DNA of 64,000 nucleotides from Caballeronia sp. SEWSISQ10-4 2. Lineage in GTDB: Bacteria; Pseudomonadota; Gammaproteobacteria; Burkholderiales; Burkholderiaceae. The translations under genes and the position numbers were made by a program. Shown piece by piece: positions 1 through 7,761 of this stretch (within the stretch, counting starts at the first letter, position 1; every line of letters starts with the position of its first letter). The notes under the pieces were generated by a model. That model was not told the DNA's origin. It was given only the letters and a program-made list of their open reading frames with translations, and ran no database searches. The stretch spans positions 1 to 64,000 of the forward strand of contig NZ_JALPRJ010000010.1 in the NCBI RefSeq assembly GCF_030464885.1, written 5' to 3'.

Positions 1-35
1 TAACCGTGTGGGAGGGGGGGATTAAGTTGACTCAT
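1..35 (-). CDS. ABC transporter permease, first 11 codons only (polyol/sugar uptake operon)
   Basis: An ATG at 35-33 on the minus strand opens a frame that runs off the window edge; the visible peptide starts MSQLNPPLPHG. A GAGAGG Shine-Dalgarno-like sequence lies about 10 nt upstream. It is the next gene downstream of the sugar-binding protein gene, where family-1 sugar ABC operons place the first inner-membrane permease (SmoF/MtlF type). Function is inferred from position only, because no membrane segment is visible in 11 residues. Confidence 0.5.
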   Translation of the reverse strand, partial: MSQLNPPLPHG

Positions 36-62
36 GATCGTGTCACCTCTCGATGAAGCGCA

Positions 63-100
63 GGCCGCGCGCAAGGCTTCTTCACAGAAGCGGCGCGGCC
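63..100 (-). promoter_or_regulatory. Intercistronic stem-loop between binding-protein and permease genes
   Basis: GGCCGCGC (63-70) pairs with GCGCGGCC (93-100), and an inner GCTTC/GAAGC pair (76-80 with 87-91) extends the stem. No run of T follows on the minus strand, so it does not look like a full terminator. In many sugar ABC operons a hairpin at this place protects the upstream binding-protein mRNA and raises its level over the permeases; that role is inferred here. Confidence 0.5.
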
Positions 101-143
101 CGCTGTACTACATTAGGTGCAACAAGTTACTGCTTCCAGGTAT

Positions 144-1487
144 TTACTTCTGATACCCGGCTTGTTTCACGGCGCGATCGGCGGCGGCGTTGCCGGCCTT
201 CAGCGCAGCGTCGACGGTAGTTTGCCCGGCGACCACGCCTGCAACCGACTGGCCGACCACGGTACCGAACGACTGGAACTCCGGAATCCCGACGAACTGC
301 ACGCCGGTGTACGGAATCTTCTGCATCGACGATTCGTTCGGGTTAGCCGACTCGATAGCGCTCAACACGAAGTCGCCGAACGGTGCGGCCTTCTTGTATT
401 CCGGATTAGCGTAGGTCGACTTGCGCGTGCCCGGGGGAACCGATGCCCAGCCTTCGTCCTTCGCGGCCAACAGGATGTAGTCCTTCGAGGTCGCCCACGT
501 CACGAACTTCTTCGCGGCGTCTTGCGACTTCGAGGTTTTCGGAATCGCGAGCGACCACGACCACAACCAGTGGTTGCCCTTCGGCGTGACCGCGACCGGC
601 GCTGCCGCGAAGCCGATCTTGTCAGCCACTTGCGACTGCGCCTTGTTGTACAACATGCCCGCCGCCACCGTGGCGTCGATCCACATTGCGCATTTGCCCG
701 AGGACATCAGCGTCAGGTTCTCGTTGAAGCCGTTCGAGCTCGCTCCCGGCGGCCCGTCGTTCTTCAGAAGGTCCGAGTAGAACGTGACCGCCTTGTGCCA
801 CTCCGGCGAGTCGAGTTGCGCCTTCCAGTTCTCGTCGAACCAGCGGCCGCCGAAGGTGTTCACCACCGTCGATACGAACGCCATGTTCTCGCCCCAGCCC
901 GCCTTGCCGCGCAGGCAGATGCCGTACTGGCCTTTGGATTTATCGGTGAGCTTGTCGGCGAATTGCTTGATCTGGTCGTAGGTCGGCTGGTCCGGCATCT
1001 TCAGGCCAGCGGCTTCGAACAGGTCCTTGCGGAAGTACGTCATCGAGCTCTCGACGTAGAACGGCAGCGCGTACAACTGGCCGTTGTACGAGAGGCCGTC
1101 ACGGGCGGTCTTCACGACGTCTTCGAGGTCGTAGTCTGCAGGCAGGTTCGTCATCGGCGCGAGCCAGCCGCGCTTGCCCCACTGCGGCGCTTCATACGTG
1201 CCGATCGCCATCACGTCGAACTGGCCGCTGTTCGTGGTGATGTCGGTGGTGGCGCGTTGGCGCAGCACGTTTTCTTCGAGAATGACCCACTTGAGCTGAA
1301 TGTCCGGATTCGCTTTCTCGAACGCCGGCGACAGCTTCTTCAACTCGATCATGTCCGGGTTGTTAAGCGTCGCGATCGTCACGGTCGCGGCCTTCGCGGC
1401 GATTGGCGCGAGCGCGGCAATGGCGAATGCGGCGAATGCGAGCGAGCGCATCGGCAGGGTCTTAAAGGTGAAGTTGGCGCGTTTCAT
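144..1487 (-). CDS. Periplasmic sugar/polyol-binding protein of an ABC transporter (family 1)
   Basis: 447 residues. A signal peptide with a hydrophobic core at residues 15-30 ends at AKA/ATV near residue 33, so the mature protein is periplasmic. The mature N-terminus (TIATLNNPDMIELKKLSPAFEKANP) and aromatic-rich pocket residues are typical of family-1 solute-binding proteins for sorbitol/mannitol (SmoE/MtlE-like). It captures a polyol or sugar and delivers it to the membrane permeases, whose first gene starts at 35. An AAGGAG ribosome site lies 10 nt before the ATG. The upstream gene is a polyol-type SDR dehydrogenase, which supports a polyol as substrate; the exact sugar cannot be read from sequence. 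Confidence 0.85.
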   Translation of the reverse strand: MKRANFTFKTLPMRSLAFAAFAIAALAPIAAKAATVTIATLNNPDMIELKKLSPAFEKANPDIQLKWVILEENVLRQRATTDITTNSGQFDVMAIGTYEAPQWGKRGWLAPMTNLPADYDLEDVVKTARDGLSYNGQLYALPFYVESSMTYFRKDLFEAAGLKMPDQPTYDQIKQFADKLTDKSKGQYGICLRGKAGWGENMAFVSTVVNTFGGRWFDENWKAQLDSPEWHKAVTFYSDLLKNDGPPGASSNGFNENLTLMSSGKCAMWIDATVAAGMLYNKAQSQVADKIGFAAAPVAVTPKGNHWLWSWSLAIPKTSKSQDAAKKFVTWATSKDYILLAAKDEGWASVPPGTRKSTYANPEYKKAAPFGDFVLSAIESANPNESSMQKIPYTGVQFVGIPEFQSFGTVVGQSVAGVVAGQTTVDAALKAGNAAADRAVKQAGYQK

Positions 1488-1710
1488 GTTGTTTCGTCTC
1501 CTTTATCGTTAGCACGGGCGCTGGTCTTGCGGGCTTGCCTGTTGCGTCGATCGTTGAACTGATCGTTGCGTTGCTTGAAGCAGTCGATACTCGTGTGTTG
1601 CGGTCTTGCGTTGATTGCCTTCGCTGCGGTGACTTCTAATGCTTAACTCCGTGTACGGTCCGGCGTGCGTTGCCGGCACGCACGAAGGTTCGGGCGCGCC
1701 AGACGCGCCA

Positions 1711-2484
1711 TCAACTCATCCAGTTGCCGCCGTCCACGTTCAGTGTTTGTGCCGTGATGTAATCCGAATCCGCCGATACGAGAAACAGTGCCGCGCCCGT
1801 CAGGTCATTCGGCAGGCCCATGCGCCCGAGCGGCACGGCCTCGCCGACCAGGCGTTTTTTCTCGCCGAGCGGCCGGTTTTCGTATTTCGCGAAGAGCGCG
1901 TCGACGGTCTCCCACATCGGGGTATCGACGACACCCGGTGCGATGCTGTTCACGTTGATGCCATGCTTCGCCAAGCCCAGCGCGGCTGATTGCGTGTAGC
2001 TGATCACGGCGGCTTTGGTTGCGCAATAGTGGGAAACTAGCGCCTCGCCGCGACGCCCGGCCTGCGACGACATGTTCACGATCTTGCCGCCGCGGCCCTG
2101 CTCCACCATGCGCTTCGCGACGAGTTGCATCAGGAAGAACATGCCCTTCACGTTGACCGAGAAGAGGCGGTCGAAGATGTCCCAGGATTCATCGAGGATC
2201 GGGCGCATGTCGAACAGCGCCGCGTTGTTGAACAGGATGTCGATGCTGCCGAACTTCTCCACGGTAGACGAGACGATCCGCTCAAGGTCCTCGCGCTTCG
2301 TGACGTCGGCCCTCAAAGCCAGCACACGTCCGGCACTATCCAGGAAACGCTGCGCCAGTTCGGTTTCGTCCTTCAGATCGACGACAACCACCTTCGCGCC
2401 TTCCTCCAGAAATCGTTTCGTGACCGCTTCGCCAATTCCGCTGGCCGCGCCCGTCACGATAGCTACCTTGTCCTGCAATCTCAC
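1711..2484 (-). CDS. SDR-family polyol dehydrogenase (sorbitol/L-iditol 2-dehydrogenase-like)
   Basis: 257 residues from a GTG start at 2484-2482, chosen because GGAG lies 6 nt upstream and because classical SDRs begin a few residues before the nucleotide fold, as here (MRLQDKVAIVTG). Cofactor motif TGAASGIG is at residues 11-18, NNA at 86-88, and the catalytic Ser (139/140), Tyr153 and Lys157 (YCATK) are all present. The acidic D36 after the second strand suggests NAD(H). It probably oxidises the polyol imported by the adjacent ABC system to a ketose. The frame stays open about 59 codons upstream, but those codons lack SDR similarity. Confidence 0.85.
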   Translation of the reverse strand: MRLQDKVAIVTGAASGIGEAVTKRFLEEGAKVVVVDLKDETELAQRFLDSAGRVLALRADVTKREDLERIVSSTVEKFGSIDILFNNAALFDMRPILDESWDIFDRLFSVNVKGMFFLMQLVAKRMVEQGRGGKIVNMSSQAGRRGEALVSHYCATKAAVISYTQSAALGLAKHGINVNSIAPGVVDTPMWETVDALFAKYENRPLGEKKRLVGEAVPLGRMGLPNDLTGAALFLVSADSDYITAQTLNVDGGNWMS

Positions 2485-2919
2485 GGCTGTCTCCGGTTCG
2501 TCTCTGAGTCGACTTCGAAATCCACTCTTGACCGCGTTATGGTGAGCGAACGCTCTTTGCGCGATCAATTGCTCTCTGTGTGGTCGAATGATCGGTGACG
2601 CGTGAGACGGTGTCAAGGCACGCCGCCATGTTTCGATGCTGCGACGCGCAAAGCACCTCAAAACTGCGGGAAAACCCCAACCGGCGCGGGTTTGCGGGCA
2701 TTTGGAAGGGCCCGGGACACGGGTTTGTCATGTGTCTGCGGATGCAAAATACAGTGATACGTTATATCATCACCAGCGGTTTGAACGGTCTTGGCCGAAC
2801 GCGTTGTCCCGGCCGCCTCGCCTGCGGTGAGCGCACCCACGCGAGGTCATTTCGAGCGAGCAAGACGCCAACGCCGCCCACACCGTCAAGCCCTATCCAA
2901 CCTCATTCCAGGAAACACC
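2485..2919. other. Divergent intergenic region, polyol dehydrogenase / znuA
   Basis: No gene is supported here. It should hold the promoters of the polyol operon (minus) and of znuA (plus). A TTGTCA (2725-2730) lies 19 nt before TACAGT (2750-2755), a possible but weak znuA promoter, followed directly by the palindrome at 2754-2773. The znuA leader would be about 150 nt; its 3' part (2790-2890) is GC-rich and shows no clear structure. Confidence 0.5.
2754..2773 (+). promoter_or_regulatory. Candidate Zur operator upstream of znuA
   Basis: The AT-rich imperfect palindrome GTGATACGTTATATCATCAC has TGATA/TATCA arms around a short centre. Zur sites in proteobacteria are AT-rich palindromes of about this size overlapping znu promoters, and this one sits at the predicted -10 region of znuA. 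Assignment to Zur rests on position and symmetry; the match to a published consensus is loose. Confidence 0.45.
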
Positions 2920-3816
2920 ATGAGCAAACTTGCCGCCGCCATCCTGACCTGCGCCACTCTTTTATCCGCTGGCTTTTGCGGCACGGCCTCGGCGCAAACA
3001 GCGCGTCCCGGCGTGGTACCGGTGGTTGCGGCCGAGAATTTCTACGGCGATGTCGTGCGCCAGCTCGGCGGCAATCACGTTCAGGTGACCAGCATCCTGA
3101 GCAACCCGGACGAAGATCCGCATCTGTTCGAAGCCAGCCCGAAGACCGCGCGCGCGTTGCAGAACGCGGCGCTTGTCGTGTATAACGGCGCCGACTACGA
3201 TCCGTGGATGGACAAGTTGCTGGCGGCATCGAAGGGAAAGGGGCGCACCACGATCGTCGCGGCGCAACTGATGGGCAAGAAATCCGGCGATAATCCGCAT
3301 CTCTGGTACGACCCGGCGACCATGCCGACGGTGGCGAAAGCGGTGAGCCAGTATCTGGTCCAGGCGGACCCGGCGAACAAGGCCGACTACGACGCCCGTC
3401 TGGCGACGTTCCTGGCATCGGTGAAACCTGTCGACGATAAAGTCGCCGCGCTCAAAAGCCAGTACAAGGGCGTACCCGTGACGGCGACGGAACCGGTGTT
3501 CGGTTATATGTCCGACGCCATCGGCCTGGATATGCGCAATGCCCGCTTCCAGCTCGCCGCGATGAACAATACGGAACCGAGCGCGACGGACGTCGCTGCG
3601 TTCGAAAAGGATCTGCGCGAGCGTCGCGTGCACGTGCTGATCTATAACAGTCAGGCTACGGAAGCACTCACGAAGCGCATGTTGAAAGTTGCCCACGATT
3701 CACACGTGCCGAGCATCAGCGTCACCGAGACGCTGCCCGCCGGCAAGACCTTCCAGACATGGATGACGTCGCAACTCGACGCGTTGTCGGTTGCACTGCA
3801 GGGAAAAACACAATGA
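2920..3816 (+). CDS. znuA: Zinc ABC transporter periplasmic binding protein
   Basis: 298 residues; cluster A-I metal-binding protein of the ZnuA/TroA family. The start ATG at 2920 leads directly into a signal peptide cleaved near residue 25 (TASA/Q). Metal-ligand histidines fit H68 (in DEDPHLFE) and H127 (in DNPHLWYD); E in TATEPVFGY belongs to the C-terminal half. The His/Asp-rich loop that many ZnuA proteins carry between the first two His ligands is absent, while the partner ATPase has a His-rich tail. First gene of znuACB; a palindromic candidate Zur site lies upstream. Manganese or another divalent metal is possible, but the zinc assignment is best supported by the operon. Confidence 0.88.
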   Translation: MSKLAAAILTCATLLSAGFCGTASAQTARPGVVPVVAAENFYGDVVRQLGGNHVQVTSILSNPDEDPHLFEASPKTARALQNAALVVYNGADYDPWMDKLLAASKGKGRTTIVAAQLMGKKSGDNPHLWYDPATMPTVAKAVSQYLVQADPANKADYDARLATFLASVKPVDDKVAALKSQYKGVPVTATEPVFGYMSDAIGLDMRNARFQLAAMNNTEPSATDVAAFEKDLRERRVHVLIYNSQATEALTKRMLKVAHDSHVPSISVTETLPAGKTFQTWMTSQLDALSVALQGKTQ

Positions 3817-3859
3817 CGTTCTGGTTCGGTTGGAAGTCCGCGCTTTCGGACGTCTTGCA

Positions 3860-3889
3860 ATGACAGTGTCAGTGTCAGTGTCAATGTCA
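3860..3889 (+). repeat. Hexamer microsatellite at the 5' end of znuC
   Basis: Five 6-nt units in a row (ATGACA, GTGTCA three times, ATGTCA) span the first codons of znuC and encode alternating Val-Ser. Unit gain or loss would keep the frame and alter only the N-terminal length and spacing between two possible ATG starts (3860 and 3884). Confidence 0.8.
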
Positions 3890-4783
3890 GCTAAAGCAGG
3901 CGCGCTAGAAGTCGAGCACGTTGCGCTCGAACTCGGCGAGCGGCCGATCCTTAAGGACGCCAGCTTCACGGTCGCGGCGGGCGAGTTTATCGGCGTGCTG
4001 GGTCCGAATGGCGCAGGCAAGACCACGCTGATGCGCGCGATGCTCGGTTTGCTGCCGTTATCGAAGGGAACGATTCGGGTGAACGGCGCGGCGGTCGTGC
4101 GTGGCAATCCATCGATTGGGTATATGCCGCAAACCCGCAGCGGTCTTGCTGGCCGGCATGTACGCGGCCGCGATTTCGTCGCGATGGCCGCCGATGGCCA
4201 TCGCTGGGGCCTGCCGCGCCCGAATGCCGCGGCGCGTGCCGATGTGGATCGCGTGCTCGATCTGGTCGACGGCAAGACGCTCGCCACGCGGCCGTTATCC
4301 GAGTTATCCGGCGGCGAACGGCAGCGTTTGCTGCTTGCACAATGCCTGCTCGGCAACCCGAAACTGCTGCTCCTCGATGAACCCCTGATCAGCCTCGATC
4401 CGCGTCATCAAACCGGTGTCGTCGATCTTGTGCGGCGCGTGCAGCGCGAACTCGGCATCACCGTGCTGTTCTCCGCGCACGAACTCAACCCGCTGCTGAA
4501 CGCCATCGATCGTGTGCTGTATCTCGGCAATGGGCGCGCGGCGCTCGGAACCATCGATGAAGTCATCACGAAGCCGGTTTTATCGCAGTTGTATGGATCG
4601 CCGATCGACGTCATGCGCGTGAACGGCCGCATCTTCGTGATGGCCGGCGACGTGGAAGTCGACAAGCTCGACCACGCGCACGAGGACGGTCCGGACGGCG
4701 ATTCTCATACCCACGACCACGACCACGATCATGGGCACGGCCACCATCATCACCACACCGGAACGCATTCCCACGATGTTTGA
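3860..4783 (+). CDS. znuC: Zinc ABC transporter ATP-binding protein with His-rich C-terminal tail
   Basis: 307 residues from ATG 3860 (a second ATG at 3884 is equally possible; neither has a clear Shine-Dalgarno). ABC ATPase with Walker A GPNGAGKT at 48-55, signature LSGGERQ at 149-155 and Walker B LLLLDEP at 169-175. It energises zinc import at the inner membrane with ZnuB. After the ATPase domain the last ~37 residues hold 15 histidines in D-H, G-H and H-H runs, a likely zinc-binding tail. The gene follows znuA by 43 nt and overlaps znuB by 8 nt, so the three are one operon. Confidence 0.9.
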   Translation: MTVSVSVSMSAKAGALEVEHVALELGERPILKDASFTVAAGEFIGVLGPNGAGKTTLMRAMLGLLPLSKGTIRVNGAAVVRGNPSIGYMPQTRSGLAGRHVRGRDFVAMAADGHRWGLPRPNAAARADVDRVLDLVDGKTLATRPLSELSGGERQRLLLAQCLLGNPKLLLLDEPLISLDPRHQTGVVDLVRRVQRELGITVLFSAHELNPLLNAIDRVLYLGNGRAALGTIDEVITKPVLSQLYGSPIDVMRVNGRIFVMAGDVEVDKLDHAHEDGPDGDSHTHDHDHDHGHGHHHHHTGTHSHDV

Positions 4784-5558
4784 ATACGAGTTCATGCTCA
4801 ACGCCTTCGCGGCGTCAGGGATTGTCGCGGTGCTGGCGGGCGTGGTCGGCTACTTTCTTGTGCTGCGCGGCCAGACCTTCGCGGGTCATGCGTTATCGCA
4901 CGTGGGGTTCACCGGCGCGACCGGCGCGGTGCTGGTCGGCGTGTCGCCGCTCTGGGGCATGGTGGGTTTCACGCTCGCGGCGGGTATCGGCATGGGGGCG
5001 CTCGGCGAAAAGCTGACGGGACGCGATGTCGCCATCGGCGTGATCTTGACGTTGTCGCTGGGCTTCGGCTTGCTGTTCCTGCACTTCTTCACCGCTTATG
5101 CCAGCCAGGCGACCGCGCTGCTGTTCGGCAACGTGCTGGGGGTGAGTCATGAGACGCTCGTGGTGCTGATTGTGCTCACGGTGGTCAGTCTCGGCGCGCT
5201 CGCAATCATCATGCGACCGTTGTTGTTTGCTTCGCTGCAACCGGAACTGGCTGAAGCCAAAGGCGTCTCGCTGCGCCTCATGTCCATTTTGTTTCTGGCG
5301 ATCACGTCGCTGGCGGTGGCTGCGTCGACGCAGATTGTCGGTGTATTGCTGGTCTTCGCGCTGATGGTGGGACCGGCGGCAGCGGCGCAAAACGTGACCA
5401 CGCGGTTGTCGACCGGCGTGCTGCTCGCGGCGGTTTTCGCGCTCGCGCAAGCGTGGATCGGGTTGACGCTGGCGTATTACACCGACTGGCCAACGAGCTT
5501 CTGGATCACGATGCTCGCGGCGGGGGTTTATGGGTTGAGTTTGCTGGGACGGAAATGA
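4776..5558 (+). CDS. znuB: Zinc ABC transporter membrane permease
   Basis: 260 residues of the ABC-3 permease family, nearly all hydrophobic with about 7-8 membrane segments. It forms the inner-membrane channel for zinc delivered by ZnuA. ATG 4776 is used because it opens just before the znuC stop (4781-4783), giving an 8-nt overlap typical of translational coupling, and because homologous permeases start with a short segment before the first helix (here MFEYEFMLNAF). The conserved stretch with GHALSHVGF-type residues near position 33 (FAGHALSHVG) is characteristic of the family. Confidence 0.92.
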   Translation: MFEYEFMLNAFAASGIVAVLAGVVGYFLVLRGQTFAGHALSHVGFTGATGAVLVGVSPLWGMVGFTLAAGIGMGALGEKLTGRDVAIGVILTLSLGFGLLFLHFFTAYASQATALLFGNVLGVSHETLVVLIVLTVVSLGALAIIMRPLLFASLQPELAEAKGVSLRLMSILFLAITSLAVAASTQIVGVLLVFALMVGPAAAAQNVTTRLSTGVLLAAVFALAQAWIGLTLAYYTDWPTSFWITMLAAGVYGLSLLGRK

Positions 5559-5612
5559 ATCGATATGCGGGATGGGATGGAAGCGCACCACGCGCTTCCG
5601 CCTGACCATCCA

Positions 5613-6458
5613 TCACGCACACAACCTCCGTGCATGAAACGCAATATGCTCGCCGATGAACGTCGAGATGAAGTAATACCCGTGGTCATACCCCTCATGC
5701 CGGCGCAAAGTCACCGCCTGCCCTGCCGCCTTCGCCGCTGCTTCGAATATCTCCGGATGCAATTGCGTGGCGAGGAAGTTATCAGCGAGACCCTGGTCGA
5801 TCAAGATCCCTCCTTCAAACTTTGACGCCACGTTCTTCACCAGTTCGCTTGCGTCGTACTGCTTCCACGTTTCTCGATCCTCACCGAGATAGCCTGAAAA
5901 CGCCTTGATGCCCCACGGACATTGCGAAGGCGCAGCGATCGGAGCAAACGCCGATACCGACTTATAAATCTTCGGGTTCTTCAACGCGAGAACCAGCGCG
6001 CCATGGCCGCCCATTGAGTGACCAAAAATTCCCAGCCGATCCTCACGCACCGGCAATTCAGCCAGCACCGTCGCGCGCAGATCCTGCGTCACGTACGAGT
6101 ACATCCGGTAATTGCGCGCCCACGGTTCCTGCGTGGCATCGACGTAAAATCCCGCACCCACGCCAAAGTCCCACGCCGCGCTTTCGTTCGGCACGCCTGC
6201 GCCGCGCGGGCTGGTATCAGGCGCGATCAACGCGATGCCATGCTCGGCCGCGCAACGCTGCGCGCCCGCCTTGATCGGGAAGGTCTCTTCCGTACATGTC
6301 AGGCCGGCGAGGTAAAACAGCGCAGGCACCTTTCCTTCCGATGCCTGTGGCGGCAGAAAGACCGAGAACCGCATCGGCAAGCCGATGGATTGCGAATCGT
6401 GTTTGTAGGTCCGCTGCACGCCGCCGCAACACCGATGTTCTTCCACAAGTTCCAGCAT
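5613..6458 (-). CDS. fghA: S-formylglutathione hydrolase
   Basis: 281 residues, the usual family size. An esterase-D type alpha/beta hydrolase with nucleophile Ser148 in GHSMGGHGAL, Asp226 (GLADNF) and His259 (YDHGYYF). It hydrolyses S-formylglutathione to formate and glutathione, the last step of the cytosolic glutathione-dependent formaldehyde pathway. It lies 126 nt downstream of the dehydrogenase gene that makes its substrate, on the same strand, so the two probably share a transcript. The match is strong over the whole length. Confidence 0.93.
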   Translation of the reverse strand: MLELVEEHRCCGGVQRTYKHDSQSIGLPMRFSVFLPPQASEGKVPALFYLAGLTCTEETFPIKAGAQRCAAEHGIALIAPDTSPRGAGVPNESAAWDFGVGAGFYVDATQEPWARNYRMYSYVTQDLRATVLAELPVREDRLGIFGHSMGGHGALVLALKNPKIYKSVSAFAPIAAPSQCPWGIKAFSGYLGEDRETWKQYDASELVKNVASKFEGGILIDQGLADNFLATQLHPEIFEAAAKAAGQAVTLRRHEGYDHGYYFISTFIGEHIAFHARRLCA

Positions 6459-6584
6459 GGCTTTATCCCTTCTATTTTTGGCTGAAATGACGCGCGTGAA
6501 GGTTCAACGCCACACCTGCACGCTCACTATCTTTGACGCGACAAACCAGGTCGCATCATCTCAGCTAGTGGTTCGCTTACGGCC

Positions 6585-7691
6585 TCAGTACAACACTACC
6601 GAGCGGATCGACTCACCCTTCTTCATCAAATCGAAACCTTCGTTGATGCGCTCGAGCGGCAGCGTGTGCGTGATCAGGTCGTCGATATTGATCTTGCCTT
6701 CCATGTACCAGTCCACGATCTTCGGCACATCGGTACGGCCGCGCGCGCCGCCGAACGCCGAGCCCTTCCATTCACGGCCCGTGACCAACTGGAACGGCCG
6801 TGTGCTGATCTCTTCGCCCGCCGCTGCCACGCCGATAATGAACGACTGGCCCCAGCCCTTATGCGTGCATTCCAGCGCCTGACGCATCACTTTCGTATTG
6901 CCGATACATTCGAACGAATAGTCCGCGCCGCCATCGGTGAGTTGCACGATGTGATCGACGACATTCGGCACTTCGTTCGGGTTGATGAAGTGCGTCATGC
7001 CGAACTTCTTCGCGAGCTCCACGCGGCGCGGATTCAGATCGACGCCGATGATCTTGTCCGCTCCGACCATCTTCGCGCCCTGGATCACGTTCAAGCCGAT
7101 GCCGCCCAGCCCGAACACGACCACGTTCGCGCCCGCCTCGACCTTCGCCGAATACACGACCGCGCCCACGCCCGTTGTCACGCCGCAGCCGATGTAGCAA
7201 ATCTTGTCGAAGGGTGCATCTTCACGCACCTTCGCCACCGCGATCTCCGGCACCACGATGTAATTGGAAAACGTCGATGTCCCCATGTAATGGAACAGCG
7301 GTTTGCCATCGATGGAAAAACGCGACGTCGCATCGGGCATCAGGCCGCGGCCTTGCGTCGAACGGATCGCCTGGCACAGGTTGGTCTTGCGCGACAGGCA
7401 GAACTTGCACTGCCGGCACTCGGGCGTGTAGAGCGGAATGACGTGATCGCCCTTCCTTAACGTGCCTACGCCCGGACCGACATCCACAACAATACCCGCG
7501 CCTTCATGCCCGAGAATCGCCGGGAAAATGCCTTCCGGGTCCGCGCCCGACAGCGTGTAGTAGTCGGTGTGGCAAATGCCGGTCGCCCTCACTTCGATCA
7601 GCACTTCGCCGGCGCGCGGCCCTTCGAGATCCACTTCCTCGATAGTGAGCGGCTTTCCGGCTTCCCATGCAATGGCGGCTTTAGTCTTCAT
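6585..7691 (-). CDS. S-(hydroxymethyl)glutathione dehydrogenase / class III alcohol dehydrogenase
   Basis: 368 residues, full length for class III ADH (FrmA/AdhC). Catalytic zinc ligands fit Cys40 and His62; the structural zinc lobe is visible as four cysteines at 92, 95, 98 and 106. The NAD-binding GLGGIG motif lies near 195-200. It oxidises the spontaneous adduct of formaldehyde and glutathione to S-formylglutathione in the cytosol; the product is cleaved by the hydrolase encoded next door. The upstream gene is a sugar epimerase, so either a separate promoter or readthrough could drive it. No FrmR-type repressor gene is seen nearby. Confidence 0.93.
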   Translation of the reverse strand: MKTKAAIAWEAGKPLTIEEVDLEGPRAGEVLIEVRATGICHTDYYTLSGADPEGIFPAILGHEGAGIVVDVGPGVGTLRKGDHVIPLYTPECRQCKFCLSRKTNLCQAIRSTQGRGLMPDATSRFSIDGKPLFHYMGTSTFSNYIVVPEIAVAKVREDAPFDKICYIGCGVTTGVGAVVYSAKVEAGANVVVFGLGGIGLNVIQGAKMVGADKIIGVDLNPRRVELAKKFGMTHFINPNEVPNVVDHIVQLTDGGADYSFECIGNTKVMRQALECTHKGWGQSFIIGVAAAGEEISTRPFQLVTGREWKGSAFGGARGRTDVPKIVDWYMEGKINIDDLITHTLPLERINEGFDLMKKGESIRSVVLY

Positions 7692-7761
7692 GTGATCGAC
7701 TCCTGTCGTTGATCGTTGATTCAGAGTTCAGGGTTGGCTGGCGGCTGCGTTTCGTGCGCTT

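Noticed and set aside
117..1562. 481-codon plus-strand open frame at the window start
   Set aside because: Shadow of the sugar-binding protein gene on the other strand; Arg/Val-rich with no motif.
1663..1681. 6-bp hairpin (GCGTGC/GCACGC) between the SDR gene and binding-protein gene as a terminator
   Set aside because: Short stem, no T run on the minus strand, and both genes appear to belong to the same operon.
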